The notes beneath the pieces are model-generated. The model saw nothing but the letters and a program-made list of their open reading frames with translations, was not told the DNA's origin and made no database searches. Shown piece by piece: positions 1-7,069 of a DNA stretch of 11,542 nt. Made by a program: the position numbers and the translations under genes. This DNA is from Candidatus Gastranaerophilales bacterium. Lineage in GTDB: Bacteria > Cyanobacteriota > Vampirovibrionia > Gastranaerophilales > JAQUYY01. Positions within the stretch are counted from its first letter, which is position 1, and the number at the start of each line of letters is the position of its first letter. Location: contig JAQUYY010000039.1 in assembly GCA_028691575.1 (NCBI GenBank), positions 1 to 11,542 on the forward strand, read 5' to 3'.

Positions 1-240
1 TGCACCTATCGCCTGTGTTGCGGAAGAGGGAGTGAATCCAACGGATTTGCGGCTGTGCCGTCAAATAGGTTGGCGAACCCATTCTCACTATGAAGCGAGA
101 GCTTTCACAACCATCGGCTGTTAACATTTCTGTGGCACTATCCTCACAGTCACCTGCACCGGGAGTTACCCGGCAACCTGCCCTGTGATGCCCGGACTTT
201 CCTCAAATACTTTCGTATTCGCAATCGTCTAGACTACTTT
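1..240 (-). ncRNA. rnpB: RNase P RNA, 5' part (cut by window edge)
   Basis: This is the catalytic RNA of ribonuclease P, which cuts the 5' leader from pre-tRNAs. Read on the minus strand, it shows the universal core GAGGAAAGTCCGGGC at 204-190, the ACAGAAA block at 133-127 and CCGATGG at 117-111, in the right order for a bacterial type A RNA. A short P3-like hairpin with a GAAA loop lies at 220-205, and the mature 5' end should be near 237-240. The GATAGTGCCACAGAAA wording is close to cyanobacterial rnpB as I remember it. The 3' part, including the closing AGAACCCGGCTTA-type block and the 3' strand of P1, lies outside the window. About 83 nt sit inside the P9 position, far more than in E. coli (see findings). 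I am very sure of the identity and less sure of the exact 5' end. Confidence 0.95.
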
Positions 241-304
241 TTTCATTCTTTTTTATTTTAGTATAGAATATATTATACAATCTTTAGGATGGTTTTTAAA
301 GAAA
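239..304. promoter_or_regulatory. Divergent promoter spacer between rnpB and the methyltransferase gene
   Basis: This very AT-rich spacer must hold the start signals for both rnpB (minus) and the gene at 305 (plus). On the minus strand the candidate -10 boxes are TATAAT (277-272), TATACT (265-260) and TAAAAT (260-255). The last best fits a transcript starting near 240, but none has a clear -35. On the plus strand TACAAT at 276-281 is the best -10, again without a good -35. A weak AGGATGG (286-292) lies 12 nt before the ATG. The region is supported by gene layout more than by box quality. Confidence 0.35.
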
Positions 305-994
305 ATGTTTCAAGATAAAAAGATTTTTGTTCATAATTTATTTGAAAACATAGCCGGTGTTTACGATATAGTCAATGATGTAATCACTTTTGGCTTTGAT
401 AACAGTATAAGAAAAAAAGTCATAAACTGTCTAAACGTTCCTAAAAATGCTAAAATTTTAGATTTATGCACCGGAACGGGTGATATTGCAAAACTTTTAG
501 CTGAAAAATACCCTGATTGTCATGTTGTTGGCGTAGATTTTTCTGAAAAAATGCTTAATATTGCAAGGAAAAAAACTAAACACCTGAATAATATTGAATT
601 TATTAAAGAAGATGTTTTAAATTTATTTTTTGACGACGATACTTTTGATATTTGCACGGTAAGTTATGGGCTTAGAAATTTGGAAGATATTGATAAAGGA
701 TTGGCTCAAATGCAGCGTGTAACGAAAAAAGGAGGATATATTTCCAACTGCGATTTAGGGAAACCGCCGAAAATCATTAACTTCTTTTTTAAATTTTATT
801 TTTTTAAAATTATGCCACTTTTGGGAATAATTTTTCATAAAAACAAGAAGGCGTATGATTATTTGGCATATTCTTCAATAAAATTTCCTTCTAAGCAAGA
901 ATTTTGCGAAAAGTTTGAAAAAATGGATTTAACCGAAATTCAATCCTACGACTACATGCTAGGCTCAATCTCTCAACAAATAGGTAAGGTTTGA
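305..994 (+). CDS. ubiE: UbiE/MenG-type quinone-biosynthesis C-methyltransferase
   Basis: This 229-residue class I SAM-dependent methyltransferase belongs to the UbiE/COQ5/MenG family, which methylates the demethylmenaquinone or ubiquinone precursor ring near the end of quinone synthesis. The N-terminus matches the family pattern (NIAGVYD 15-21, then ND..TFG.D). SAM motif I is LDLCTGTGD at 52-60, with the ribose-binding acidic residue D78 in VGVDFS. The family hallmark YGLRN is at 121-125, followed by a KKGG turn near 141-144. A YLAYSSIKFP segment (187-196) also fits. The length is slightly short against about 250 in E. coli. The ATG start is favoured because the N-terminal motif begins at once, although the Shine-Dalgarno is weak. 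It stands alone on the plus strand and its stop codon abuts the prmA stop. Which quinone it serves cannot be told from this window; menG/menH-type naming is equally possible. Confidence 0.87.
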   Translation: MFQDKKIFVHNLFENIAGVYDIVNDVITFGFDNSIRKKVINCLNVPKNAKILDLCTGTGDIAKLLAEKYPDCHVVGVDFSEKMLNIARKKTKHLNNIEFIKEDVLNLFFDDDTFDICTVSYGLRNLEDIDKGLAQMQRVTKKGGYISNCDLGKPPKIINFFFKFYFFKIMPLLGIIFHKNKKAYDYLAYSSIKFPSKQEFCEKFEKMDLTEIQSYDYMLGSISQQIGKV

Positions 995-1924
995 TTATTT
1001 AGTTGCAATGATTGCAATCCAGTCTTCTTGTTTCAAGATTTCAACAACTTGCATTCCTGTTTTTTTAACGGAATTTTGAACTTCTTGAGATTTTTCCGAA
1101 TTTATGCCGCTTAAAATCAGCTTTGCCCGAGGTTTCATTAGTCTTTTTAGCTCATCCATCATATTAATAAGAACATTTGCAAGGATATTAGCTACCACAA
1201 TATCATAAGTTCCTTTAACATCAGCCGATGAGCCATGATAAAAGTTGCATTTTTCAAGACAGTTATTGATTTTAGCATTTTCATTTGCAACTTCAATCAC
1301 AGAAGTGTCATTATCAACACCTTCAGCACTTTTTGCGCCTAATTTTATTGCAGAAATTGCAAGAATGCCTGAACCCATACCAATATCAGCAATTTCTTCA
1401 CTGCCTTTTATATAATTTTCTAATGCCACCATACAAAGCCTTGTTGTTGGGTGAGTTCCCGTTCCAAAAGCAGTTCCGGGGTCTAAATTGATGATAATTT
1501 CGTTTTCGTTAGGCGTATAATCTTCCCAACTCGGGCAAATTACAATTTTATTACCGATTTTTTGAGGTTTCCAATGCTTTTTCCAATTTGCATCCCAATC
1601 CTGAGATGGAATTTTTTTAAAAGAAACATCCCAAGAGCCCAATTCTTCAGATGAAATATTTTGAGAATTCAACAACAAAATTCTTTCATTATAAAAAACT
1701 TTTCGAACATGCTCTAAACTTAACGGATTTTTTTCATCAATCCATAAATAACCTTTAACGCAGTTAGATTCGTTGATAATTTGCTCATCTTTTACTTGTA
1801 ATTCTTGTGTTACAACGCCGGAGCAGTTAAATTTCTCTAAAAGTATTGCAGTAACATATTCTGCCCATAATTGAGGAACATTTACGCTAATTTCTAAATG
1901 CGTTTGGTTGATTGTATTATTCAC
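995..1924 (-). CDS. prmA: Ribosomal protein L11 methyltransferase
   Basis: PrmA trimethylates lysines and the N-terminus of ribosomal protein L11 in the cytoplasm using SAM. The 309 residues fit the family (E. coli 293). The substrate domain covers about residues 8-100. The strongest signature is DPGTAFGTGTHPTT at 148-161. SAM motif I is DIGMGSG at 180-186, the acidic ribose ligand is D204 in GVDND, and the catalytic-loop motif NILANVL is at 246-252. The start is GTG at 1924-1922. It lies inside the end of accA (8-nt overlap) with only a weak Shine-Dalgarno, so translation is probably coupled to accA. The start is supported because the usual LEISVNVP strand begins at residue 10, whereas the next Met would remove much of the N-terminal domain. 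It is the last gene of the lptD-like/accD/accA/prmA block. Confidence 0.95.
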   Translation of the reverse strand: MNNTINQTHLEISVNVPQLWAEYVTAILLEKFNCSGVVTQELQVKDEQIINESNCVKGYLWIDEKNPLSLEHVRKVFYNERILLLNSQNISSEELGSWDVSFKKIPSQDWDANWKKHWKPQKIGNKIVICPSWEDYTPNENEIIINLDPGTAFGTGTHPTTRLCMVALENYIKGSEEIADIGMGSGILAISAIKLGAKSAEGVDNDTSVIEVANENAKINNCLEKCNFYHGSSADVKGTYDIVVANILANVLINMMDELKRLMKPRAKLILSGINSEKSQEVQNSVKKTGMQVVEILKQEDWIAIIATK

Positions 1925-2879
1925 AAAACACGCCCATTTTACGGAATTTTTGATATCTTTCTTCTTTTAATGTTTTTGCATCTTTTGAAGATAATTCTTC
2001 AATTGATTTTATAATCGTGTCTGAAAGATTTTTTGCCGTAAGTTTATGGTCATAATGTGCGCCACCAAGAGGTTCTTTGATTTCGCCATCAACAATATTG
2101 TATTTCATCAAGTCTTTTGCCGTAATTTTTAACGCTTGAGCAGCATCGGATGCTTTTTCGGCGCTTCTCCATAAAATAGATGCGCAGCCTTCGGGAGAAA
2201 TTACGGTATAGTAAGAATGCTCCAGCATAAATACTTTATTGGCAACAGCAAGCCCTAAAGCTCCGCCGGAACAGCCCTCACCTGTAATAATTGCAATAAT
2301 TGGAACGTTTAGTTTTGCCATTTCTCTTAAATTTTCGGCAATTGCAATGCCTTGTCCGGTTTCTTCGGCTTTAATCCCCGGATATGCGCCCGGAGTGTCG
2401 ATTAAAGTTACAATTGGCATATTAAATTTATCGGCATGATAAAAAAGTCTTAATGCTTTTCTGTATCCCTCAGGTTGAGGCATTCCAAAGTTATATTTAA
2501 TATTTTCTTTTGTTGTTTTTCCTTTTTGAGTTCCGATAAGCATAACCGGTTGTCCTTGAATTTCTGCAATACCGCCAATTATAGCCCTGTCATCAGTTCC
2601 TTTTCTATCGCCGTGCATTTCTATGAAATTTTCAGTTATTAATTCTACATAATCCAGAAAAGTAGGACGTTTTGGGTGTCTTGATATCTGCAATTTTTGA
2701 GTAGGCGTTAAATTTGCATATAATTGTTCTTTATATTCAATAGCTTGTTTTGTTAAGGTTGAAATTTGTTCTTTTAAATCAATTCCTGTTCTTGTGCTGA
2801 GGTTTTTCAGCTCCTCAATTTTATCTTCTATTTGATATATTGATTTTTCAAACTCTAACGGAGTAAATTCTTTATTCAT
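1917..2879 (-). CDS. accA: Acetyl-CoA carboxylase carboxyltransferase, alpha subunit
   Basis: AccA pairs with AccD to form the carboxyltransferase that moves CO2 from biotin-BCCP to acetyl-CoA, giving malonyl-CoA for fatty-acid synthesis. It has 320 residues against 319 in E. coli. Family landmarks are in order: an N-terminal helical segment with LEFEKSI (8-14), ISRHPKRPTFLDY (65-77), FGMPQPEGYRKAL (131-143), DTPGAYPGIKAEE (161-173) and the crotonase-fold oxyanion region GEGCSGGA (200-207), followed by ISPEGCASILW (227-237). The ATG is preceded by AGGT at 2892-2889, which overlaps the accD stop codon. The gap to accD is 11 nt and the 3' end overlaps prmA by 8 nt. These spacings indicate one transcript and equal supply of the two subunits. 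Nothing appears truncated. Confidence 0.97.
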   Translation of the reverse strand: MNKEFTPLEFEKSIYQIEDKIEELKNLSTRTGIDLKEQISTLTKQAIEYKEQLYANLTPTQKLQISRHPKRPTFLDYVELITENFIEMHGDRKGTDDRAIIGGIAEIQGQPVMLIGTQKGKTTKENIKYNFGMPQPEGYRKALRLFYHADKFNMPIVTLIDTPGAYPGIKAEETGQGIAIAENLREMAKLNVPIIAIITGEGCSGGALGLAVANKVFMLEHSYYTVISPEGCASILWRSAEKASDAAQALKITAKDLMKYNIVDGEIKEPLGGAHYDHKLTAKNLSDTIIKSIEELSSKDAKTLKEERYQKFRKMGVFCE

Positions 2880-2890
2880 AATTATTTTAC

Positions 2891-3787
2891 CTATTTTTTG
2901 CTTTTCTTTTGATGTTTTGTACTCTTTGCATGAATTTTTATTATATTTGAAATTGTATTTTTAAGCTCTTTTCTGTGAGAAATCATATCCACTTGACCGT
3001 ATTTCATCAAATATTCAGCCGTCTGAAAATCAGAGGGAAGTTTTTGTCTTATGGTTTGTTCAATAACTCTTCTTCCTGCAAAACCAATTCTTGCACCTTG
3101 TTCTGCAATTATTATATCACCAATTGTTCCAAAGCTTGCTGTAACTCCGCCAAAAGTGGGTTCTGTTAACAAAGTCATATATAATATTTTTTCTTCATTG
3201 GCTTTTGCAACAGCACAGCTTGTTTTTGCCATTTGCATGAGACTAAGGGCACTCTCTTGCATTCTTGCCCCACCCGAGGAAGTTATTGCCAATATCGGAA
3301 GTTTTTTTTCAATAGCAGCTTCAATTAATCTTGTTACTTTTTCGCCCACAACACTGCCCATGCTTCCGCCCATATATTCAAAGTCCATAACGGCAAGAGC
3401 TAATTTTTGCCCGTCAATTTCGCCAAAGCCTGTAATAACGGCATCATTAAGACCTGTTTTTTTCTTGGCCTTTTTCTGACGGTTTTTATAATTTTCTGTA
3501 TCAACAAAATCCAACGGATCGGCAGGTGAAATTTTTGCATTTATTTCTTCAAAGCTGGTTTTGTCTAAAAGTTGTTCTATACGTGTTCTTGCATTTATCC
3601 TAAAATGGTAATCACAATTAGGACAAACCAGAAGATTTTTATCTAAGTCTTTTGAAATCAAACTTGAATTGCAGTTATAACATTTTACCCATAGTTTATG
3701 TAATTCATCGTCGCATACCCTAGAATCAACTAAAGCAGTCTCTAGTCGTCGTTTTTTTCTATTTGCGAACCAATCTTTTAAGCTCAT
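2891..3787 (-). CDS. accD: Acetyl-CoA carboxylase carboxyltransferase, beta subunit
   Basis: This is the beta subunit of the bacterial carboxyltransferase, partner of the adjacent AccA. The 298 residues compare with 304 in E. coli. The opening MSLKDWF is typical. A four-cysteine zinc ribbon uses C36, C39, C55 and C58. The carboxyltransferase core carries GGSMGSVVGEK (140-150), SSGGARMQE (170-178) and GFAGRRVIEQT (235-245). A lysine-rich tail ends the protein. The ATG has a strong AGAGGA Shine-Dalgarno at 3799-3794. It follows the LptD-like gene after 17 nt and precedes accA by 11 nt. Having accD directly before accA is common in several phyla but not in E. coli, where the two are apart. All catalytic-region glycine motifs appear intact. 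Confidence 0.97.
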   Translation of the reverse strand: MSLKDWFANRKKRRLETALVDSRVCDDELHKLWVKCYNCNSSLISKDLDKNLLVCPNCDYHFRINARTRIEQLLDKTSFEEINAKISPADPLDFVDTENYKNRQKKAKKKTGLNDAVITGFGEIDGQKLALAVMDFEYMGGSMGSVVGEKVTRLIEAAIEKKLPILAITSSGGARMQESALSLMQMAKTSCAVAKANEEKILYMTLLTEPTFGGVTASFGTIGDIIIAEQGARIGFAGRRVIEQTIRQKLPSDFQTAEYLMKYGQVDMISHRKELKNTISNIIKIHAKSTKHQKKSKK

Positions 3788-3804
3788 TTATTTTCCTCTT
3801 TTTG

Positions 3805-5547
3805 TTATATATATTGACCTTGTTTTTGGTTGTTTTTCTTTTTCTTGCTGAAATTTAAATCATCAGGATTAATGATTTTTAGTGTTTCAAAATCTACATC
3901 AGTTTTGCCACGACCGACCAATAATTCCAGACCCAATACGGTTCTTTTTCTAACACTGTCATAGCCTATTAAAAGTTTAACATCTTCAGGGCCGACAAGA
4001 GCAAAAATCTGATTTTCTGCAAATAAACGGTTATCCCAACCATCCTCACTAAAGTTTATGTACCCCAAGTACCCTAATCGTACTTTTTTGGTTACGTCTA
4101 AAGAACTAAATAAAATCATTGAACTTTTACCGTAGTTATATTTGTCAAAAGATAGAGGAGATTCGCCATGAACACCGCCCTGGTAATATGAAGTTGAAAC
4201 GTGAAATTTATCAAAGTTAAAATCTAATCTTGGACCCGCCCTGACAACAGCAGTTGTTACTCCTTTGCCGTAAACCGTTATGTCGTATTGTTCCTGAAAT
4301 TTAAATTCTAAAAATTCTTTATATTTCCATAGAGGTTCAAGATTTGTAAAAGAACCCTGGTTTTTGAATCGCATTGTTCCTCTGTCGCTAAGATAATCTT
4401 CGGCATATCCGGCACTTGATCTTATATGAATTCTTTGGTTTAAGTCTTCATTATCAATAACATGATTATGAACAAGATCTACAAGAAAATCGGATTTTTG
4501 TGCTCCGAAAAACCCATTGTCAATGTATGAATTTGCTCCATATAATAAGGAAAAATCTTTTGGAAGCTCTTGCGTTCCATTGTATGTCAATTTTTCTTTA
4601 ACAGTGCTGTAGCCGACCTCGGTTTTATTTGTTGAATTCATAAAACGCGAGAATATGCCATAGCCAATGTCATTTTGATCCCAGGTAAACAAAGGAGCAA
4701 CTTTTAAAGTAGCACCGCCCGGTGTATAAAAAACGTGAGCCGGTCCCGCATAACCTCCTAATTCCTGAGAATGTCCTATTTCCGGCAGCATTGTTTCTAT
4801 GTTTTGATTTTCTTTATTTGTTGACATTTCAAAATAAGGCATTTTGGCAATGGTTATTTTGCCTATTTTTATAGTTGCATTTTTCATAACGATAATGTTA
4901 TGGTCAGGCTTGCCTTTTAATTCTATGGTTTTAGCTTTAATTGAGTAAGAAGGTTTTTCGTTTTCCCACTCTTCAACAGGTCTATTGCCACCTGTTTTTT
5001 CGTGTTTTTTAAAGTTGCCTTCAGAAAATTCTTTTTTGGTTGAAAAAATAAAACTTACATCTTCGTTGTTTATTACGGCTTTTCCTCTTAGGGCATCAAC
5101 TTCATCGGCATAGATATTAGCCTCTTCTGCTTTAATTTTCATATTATTAATAACAGAATAAGGGTTATCAACAAGAGCAGAGCCTTTTGTTAAATCTATT
5201 CTTGTATAATCGCCATATACTATATTTCCGGCTTTAATTATTTTAACATCGCCTTCCGCAATAATCATTTGGGTATCTTGTTGAAAAGTTATTTTTTTAG
5301 CTTGTAGCTTAGAGCCTTCGTCCTTTATAACCAATTCGGCATTGCCGGTTGCCACAAATTCTCTGTTTTCCGGGAAATATTCAAGTTTTTGACTGTTCAT
5401 ATCAACCATTAAAGGGGTTTGCTGTTTTTCCCCCGCCTCTTCTTTTTTGGCAAATGCTTCTGTTGAAACGGTACTAAAAGCAAAGCAAAAAATTATTAAA
5501 AAAATGAATGTTTTATATAAATATCTTAAATTATTTTTATTTGACAA
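3805..5547 (-). CDS. Compact LptD/OstA-like outer-membrane protein
   Basis: This 580-residue exported protein probably helps place lipopolysaccharide or a similar glycolipid in the outer membrane. A signal peptide is clear: basic to residue 12, hydrophobic 13-26, cleavage likely after AFA at 33. Residues about 48-155 form an OstA/LptA-type beta-taco repeat (phrases such as VATGNAEL, IIAEGDVKI, and YGDYTRIDL). MPYFE (236-240) and the following MLPEIGHS.ELGGYAGP stretch recall the start of the LptD barrel domain, and 265-545 has alternating beta-strand character. It is shorter than E. coli LptD (784), the mature part has no cysteine, and it ends in a lysine-rich polar tail. The start is TTG at 5547-5545, chosen because AGAGGT lies 7 nt upstream and because it gives a complete signal peptide. 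It heads the tight accD/accA/prmA block. It could instead be a cyanobacterial-type LptD relative of different substrate. Confidence 0.75.
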   Translation of the reverse strand: MSNKNNLRYLYKTFIFLIIFCFAFSTVSTEAFAKKEEAGEKQQTPLMVDMNSQKLEYFPENREFVATGNAELVIKDEGSKLQAKKITFQQDTQMIIAEGDVKIIKAGNIVYGDYTRIDLTKGSALVDNPYSVINNMKIKAEEANIYADEVDALRGKAVINNEDVSFIFSTKKEFSEGNFKKHEKTGGNRPVEEWENEKPSYSIKAKTIELKGKPDHNIIVMKNATIKIGKITIAKMPYFEMSTNKENQNIETMLPEIGHSQELGGYAGPAHVFYTPGGATLKVAPLFTWDQNDIGYGIFSRFMNSTNKTEVGYSTVKEKLTYNGTQELPKDFSLLYGANSYIDNGFFGAQKSDFLVDLVHNHVIDNEDLNQRIHIRSSAGYAEDYLSDRGTMRFKNQGSFTNLEPLWKYKEFLEFKFQEQYDITVYGKGVTTAVVRAGPRLDFNFDKFHVSTSYYQGGVHGESPLSFDKYNYGKSSMILFSSLDVTKKVRLGYLGYINFSEDGWDNRLFAENQIFALVGPEDVKLLIGYDSVRKRTVLGLELLVGRGKTDVDFETLKIINPDDLNFSKKKKNNQKQGQYI

Positions 5548-5554
5548 GTTATTA

Positions 5555-5560
5555 ACCTCT
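5555..5560 (-). promoter_or_regulatory. Shine-Dalgarno fixing the TTG start of the LptD-like gene
   Basis: On the minus strand AGAGGT ends 7 nt before the TTG at 5547. The spacing is normal and no ATG gives an equally complete signal peptide, so the site supports a TTG start. The 91-nt spacer it belongs to (5548-5638) shows no clear terminator for the upstream peptidase gene, so read-through is possible. A weak TTTATC/TAATAC pair on the minus strand might be a promoter. Confidence 0.6.
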
Positions 5561-5638
5561 TTGATTATTTAATAAGTATTATTTTACTAACAATATTGAT
5601 AAAATTTAACCTGTTTGGCATGTTTAGTTAATAAAAAT

Positions 5639-6844
5639 TTATCGAATATAGTTTAATGGGTTTGTCGGCTTACCGTCTATTCTTATTTCAAAGTGCAAGT
5701 GAGGACCTGTGCTATAGCCCGTACTGCCTTCGTAGCCAACTGTTTGTCCTTGCATAACAACCATTCCTTTTTCTATTGCTATTTTGGACATATGAGCATA
5801 AAGTGAAGAAACATTGTGCCCGTTAATTTTTCCATGATCAATAATTACAACTTTTCCGTATCCTCCATACCATCCGGAATAAATCACTTTCCCGGCATTA
5901 GTAGCCCTGATTGCGGATTGGTTTTGACCGGCTATGTCTATACCGCTGTGGAATTTTCTAACTTTAAATATAGGATGTATTCTCCATCCAAAAGGAGAAG
6001 AAATGCTGCCGGCAATTGGTCTTAAAAATGTTCCCGACACTTTATATAAAACTTTTGAAATGTCAGCATTTTTACCGATAAAGTTTTCAATATTTCGAGA
6101 TTGTTTTGCCAAATCTCTTTCTGCCGCTTCATAGGTTTCTTTATCTGTTCTTAATTTTTCGATTAAATTTTTACTTTTATTGATTGAAGAAGAGATGGAT
6201 TTTTGAGTTTGGTTAATTTGAGTTAAGGTTTTTGCAAGATTTTTCTTTTCAATTTCCATATTTTTTTTGGTGCTAGCTATTCGATATGTTTTTGTTTTTA
6301 ATTCTGCAAGGGTTTTTTTGTCGATGTAATTCAGTCGTTCTTGATAATAGAGCCTGTCAATAAGAGAACTTATATCTTCGGCAGAAAAAATCAATTGAAG
6401 CAAAGTTATTCGCTCACCTTTATATATTTGATTTAGTCTTCTTGCAACAACTGCTTCAATTTGTTTTTGTTCGCTAGAATATGTACCGTATTGGGTTTTT
6501 AGCTCATTCAGTTTTTCTTTTGTCCCCGATAATTTGCTTTGGTATGTTTCCATGCTTGATTGAGTTTGTTCTAATTGTTTTTGGTTTTTTGTAAGTTTTT
6601 TTAATTCAGCGTTTTCTCTTCTTGTAATTTGCAATAATTTTCTTCGGGTTTGTTCTTTTTGAAATTCAAGATCTTGCTTTATTTTTTTAGCTTCTTGTTT
6701 TGAAGGCACATTTTCATCCGCAAAAGTTAATTGATGTTGCACAAAAAACATAGTAAAAAGACATAAAAACATTACCATGAATAGTCTTAAATATATTGTT
6801 CTACTTTTAGCTGCAGAAGCATTTGTAAAAAAATTTGACTTCAT
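5639..6844 (-). CDS. EnvC/NlpD-like M23 murein hydrolase with coiled coil
   Basis: This 401-residue periplasmic protein either cuts peptidoglycan cross-bridges or activates amidases at division. A membrane anchor or signal sequence covers residues 18-42. A long charged coiled coil follows, about 47-250 (rich in K, E, Q, with heptad-like spacing). The LytM/M23 domain covers about 275-401. The zinc ligands are all present: H299 and D303 in HSGID, and H384 in the HLH motif; the catalytic H351 (YAHM) and H382 are also kept. That makes it look enzymatically active, unlike E. coli EnvC, whose site is degenerate. A coiled coil before LytM is the EnvC architecture. The ATG is preceded by GAGAAGG placed unusually close (about 1 nt after GGT), so the start may be slightly different. 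It follows the 34-residue peptide gene by 19 nt and precedes the LptD-like gene by 91 nt. Confidence 0.88.
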   Translation of the reverse strand: MKSNFFTNASAAKSRTIYLRLFMVMFLCLFTMFFVQHQLTFADENVPSKQEAKKIKQDLEFQKEQTRRKLLQITRRENAELKKLTKNQKQLEQTQSSMETYQSKLSGTKEKLNELKTQYGTYSSEQKQIEAVVARRLNQIYKGERITLLQLIFSAEDISSLIDRLYYQERLNYIDKKTLAELKTKTYRIASTKKNMEIEKKNLAKTLTQINQTQKSISSSINKSKNLIEKLRTDKETYEAAERDLAKQSRNIENFIGKNADISKVLYKVSGTFLRPIAGSISSPFGWRIHPIFKVRKFHSGIDIAGQNQSAIRATNAGKVIYSGWYGGYGKVVIIDHGKINGHNVSSLYAHMSKIAIEKGMVVMQGQTVGYEGSTGYSTGPHLHFEIRIDGKPTNPLNYIR

Positions 6845-6863
6845 ACCTTCTCTCAGACAGAAT

Positions 6864-6968
6864 TCACCCTAAAATTAAAGGTAAAAGCATTGCTCCTACA
6901 GTCCAAAATAAAAAAGTTAATGTAATTATTAAAATTATTGTTTTTTGATGTTTACGAAAAAATTCCAT
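6864..6968 (-). CDS. 34-residue single-pass membrane peptide, uncharacterised
   Basis: This short ORF starts at ATG 6968-6966 and stops at TGA 6866-6864. The peptide opens with a basic stretch, MEFFRKHQK, and then is almost wholly hydrophobic from residue 10 (TIILIITLTFLFW, then VGAMLLPLI), so it should span the inner membrane once with its N-terminus inside. The case for translation is the strong AGAGGA Shine-Dalgarno 4 nt before the ATG, a candidate promoter just upstream, and a 19-nt gap to the murein hydrolase gene. The N-terminal wording resembles the membrane anchor of SurA/PpiD-type proteins, but no remnant of such a protein follows, so it is not obviously a fragment. I do not recognise a family. 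It may act with the downstream hydrolase or serve as a small envelope subunit; both are guesses. Confidence 0.68.
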   Translation of the reverse strand: MEFFRKHQKTIILIITLTFLFWTVGAMLLPLILG

Positions 6969-6972
6969 ACTT

Positions 6973-6978
6973 TCCTCT
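6973..6978 (-). promoter_or_regulatory. Strong Shine-Dalgarno of the 34-residue peptide
   Basis: AGAGGA on the minus strand ends 4 nt before the ATG at 6968 and is the same motif used by accD. It is the main evidence that the short ORF is a gene and not chance. Confidence 0.65.
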
Positions 6979-7005
6979 TTTTGTTTTTTAATTAAAGATA
7001 AATGC

Positions 7006-7035
7006 ATTTTACCTTAATCAAAAGAACTTGTGCAA
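7006..7035 (-). promoter_or_regulatory. Candidate promoter of the small-peptide/M23 operon
   Basis: On the minus strand TTGCAC (7035-7030) and TAAAAT (7011-7006) are 18 nt apart. Transcription would begin near 6999, about 30 nt before the 34-residue peptide. The -10 matches 5 of 6 consensus bases and the -35 only 3 of 6. The position, between the SEC-C gene stop and the peptide, is where an operon promoter is expected. No GC-rich terminator is visible after the SEC-C gene. Confidence 0.45.
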
Positions 7036-7069
7036 GAAAGTAAAGTTTTTCATATATTTTATAAAAAAA

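Noticed and set aside
1003..1017. Palindrome TTGCAATGATTGCAA near the prmA 3' end, possibly a terminator or operator
   Set aside because: It falls within conserved prmA codons (the IAIIAT stretch), has only a 1-nt centre and no T-run follows. The repeated Ile/Ala codons explain it.
3051..3479. 142-codon open frame on the plus strand, antisense to accD
   Set aside because: It lies wholly inside accD, whose protein is clearly conserved. The shadow peptide has no recognisable domain and no good ribosome site, so it is a by-product of accD codon use.
3805..3865. Possible frameshift in the A-rich 3' end of the LptD-like gene giving a false lysine-rich tail
   Set aside because: The spacing to accD is a normal operon gap with its own Shine-Dalgarno, and no other frame continues with barrel-like sequence. 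I saw no positive sign of an error, though the homopolymers leave slight doubt.
5561..5638. Hairpin terminator after the M23 gene
   Set aside because: The best inverted repeat (TTAAC...GTTAA) is short, AT-only at its ends, has a 15-nt loop and lacks a following T-run on the minus strand.
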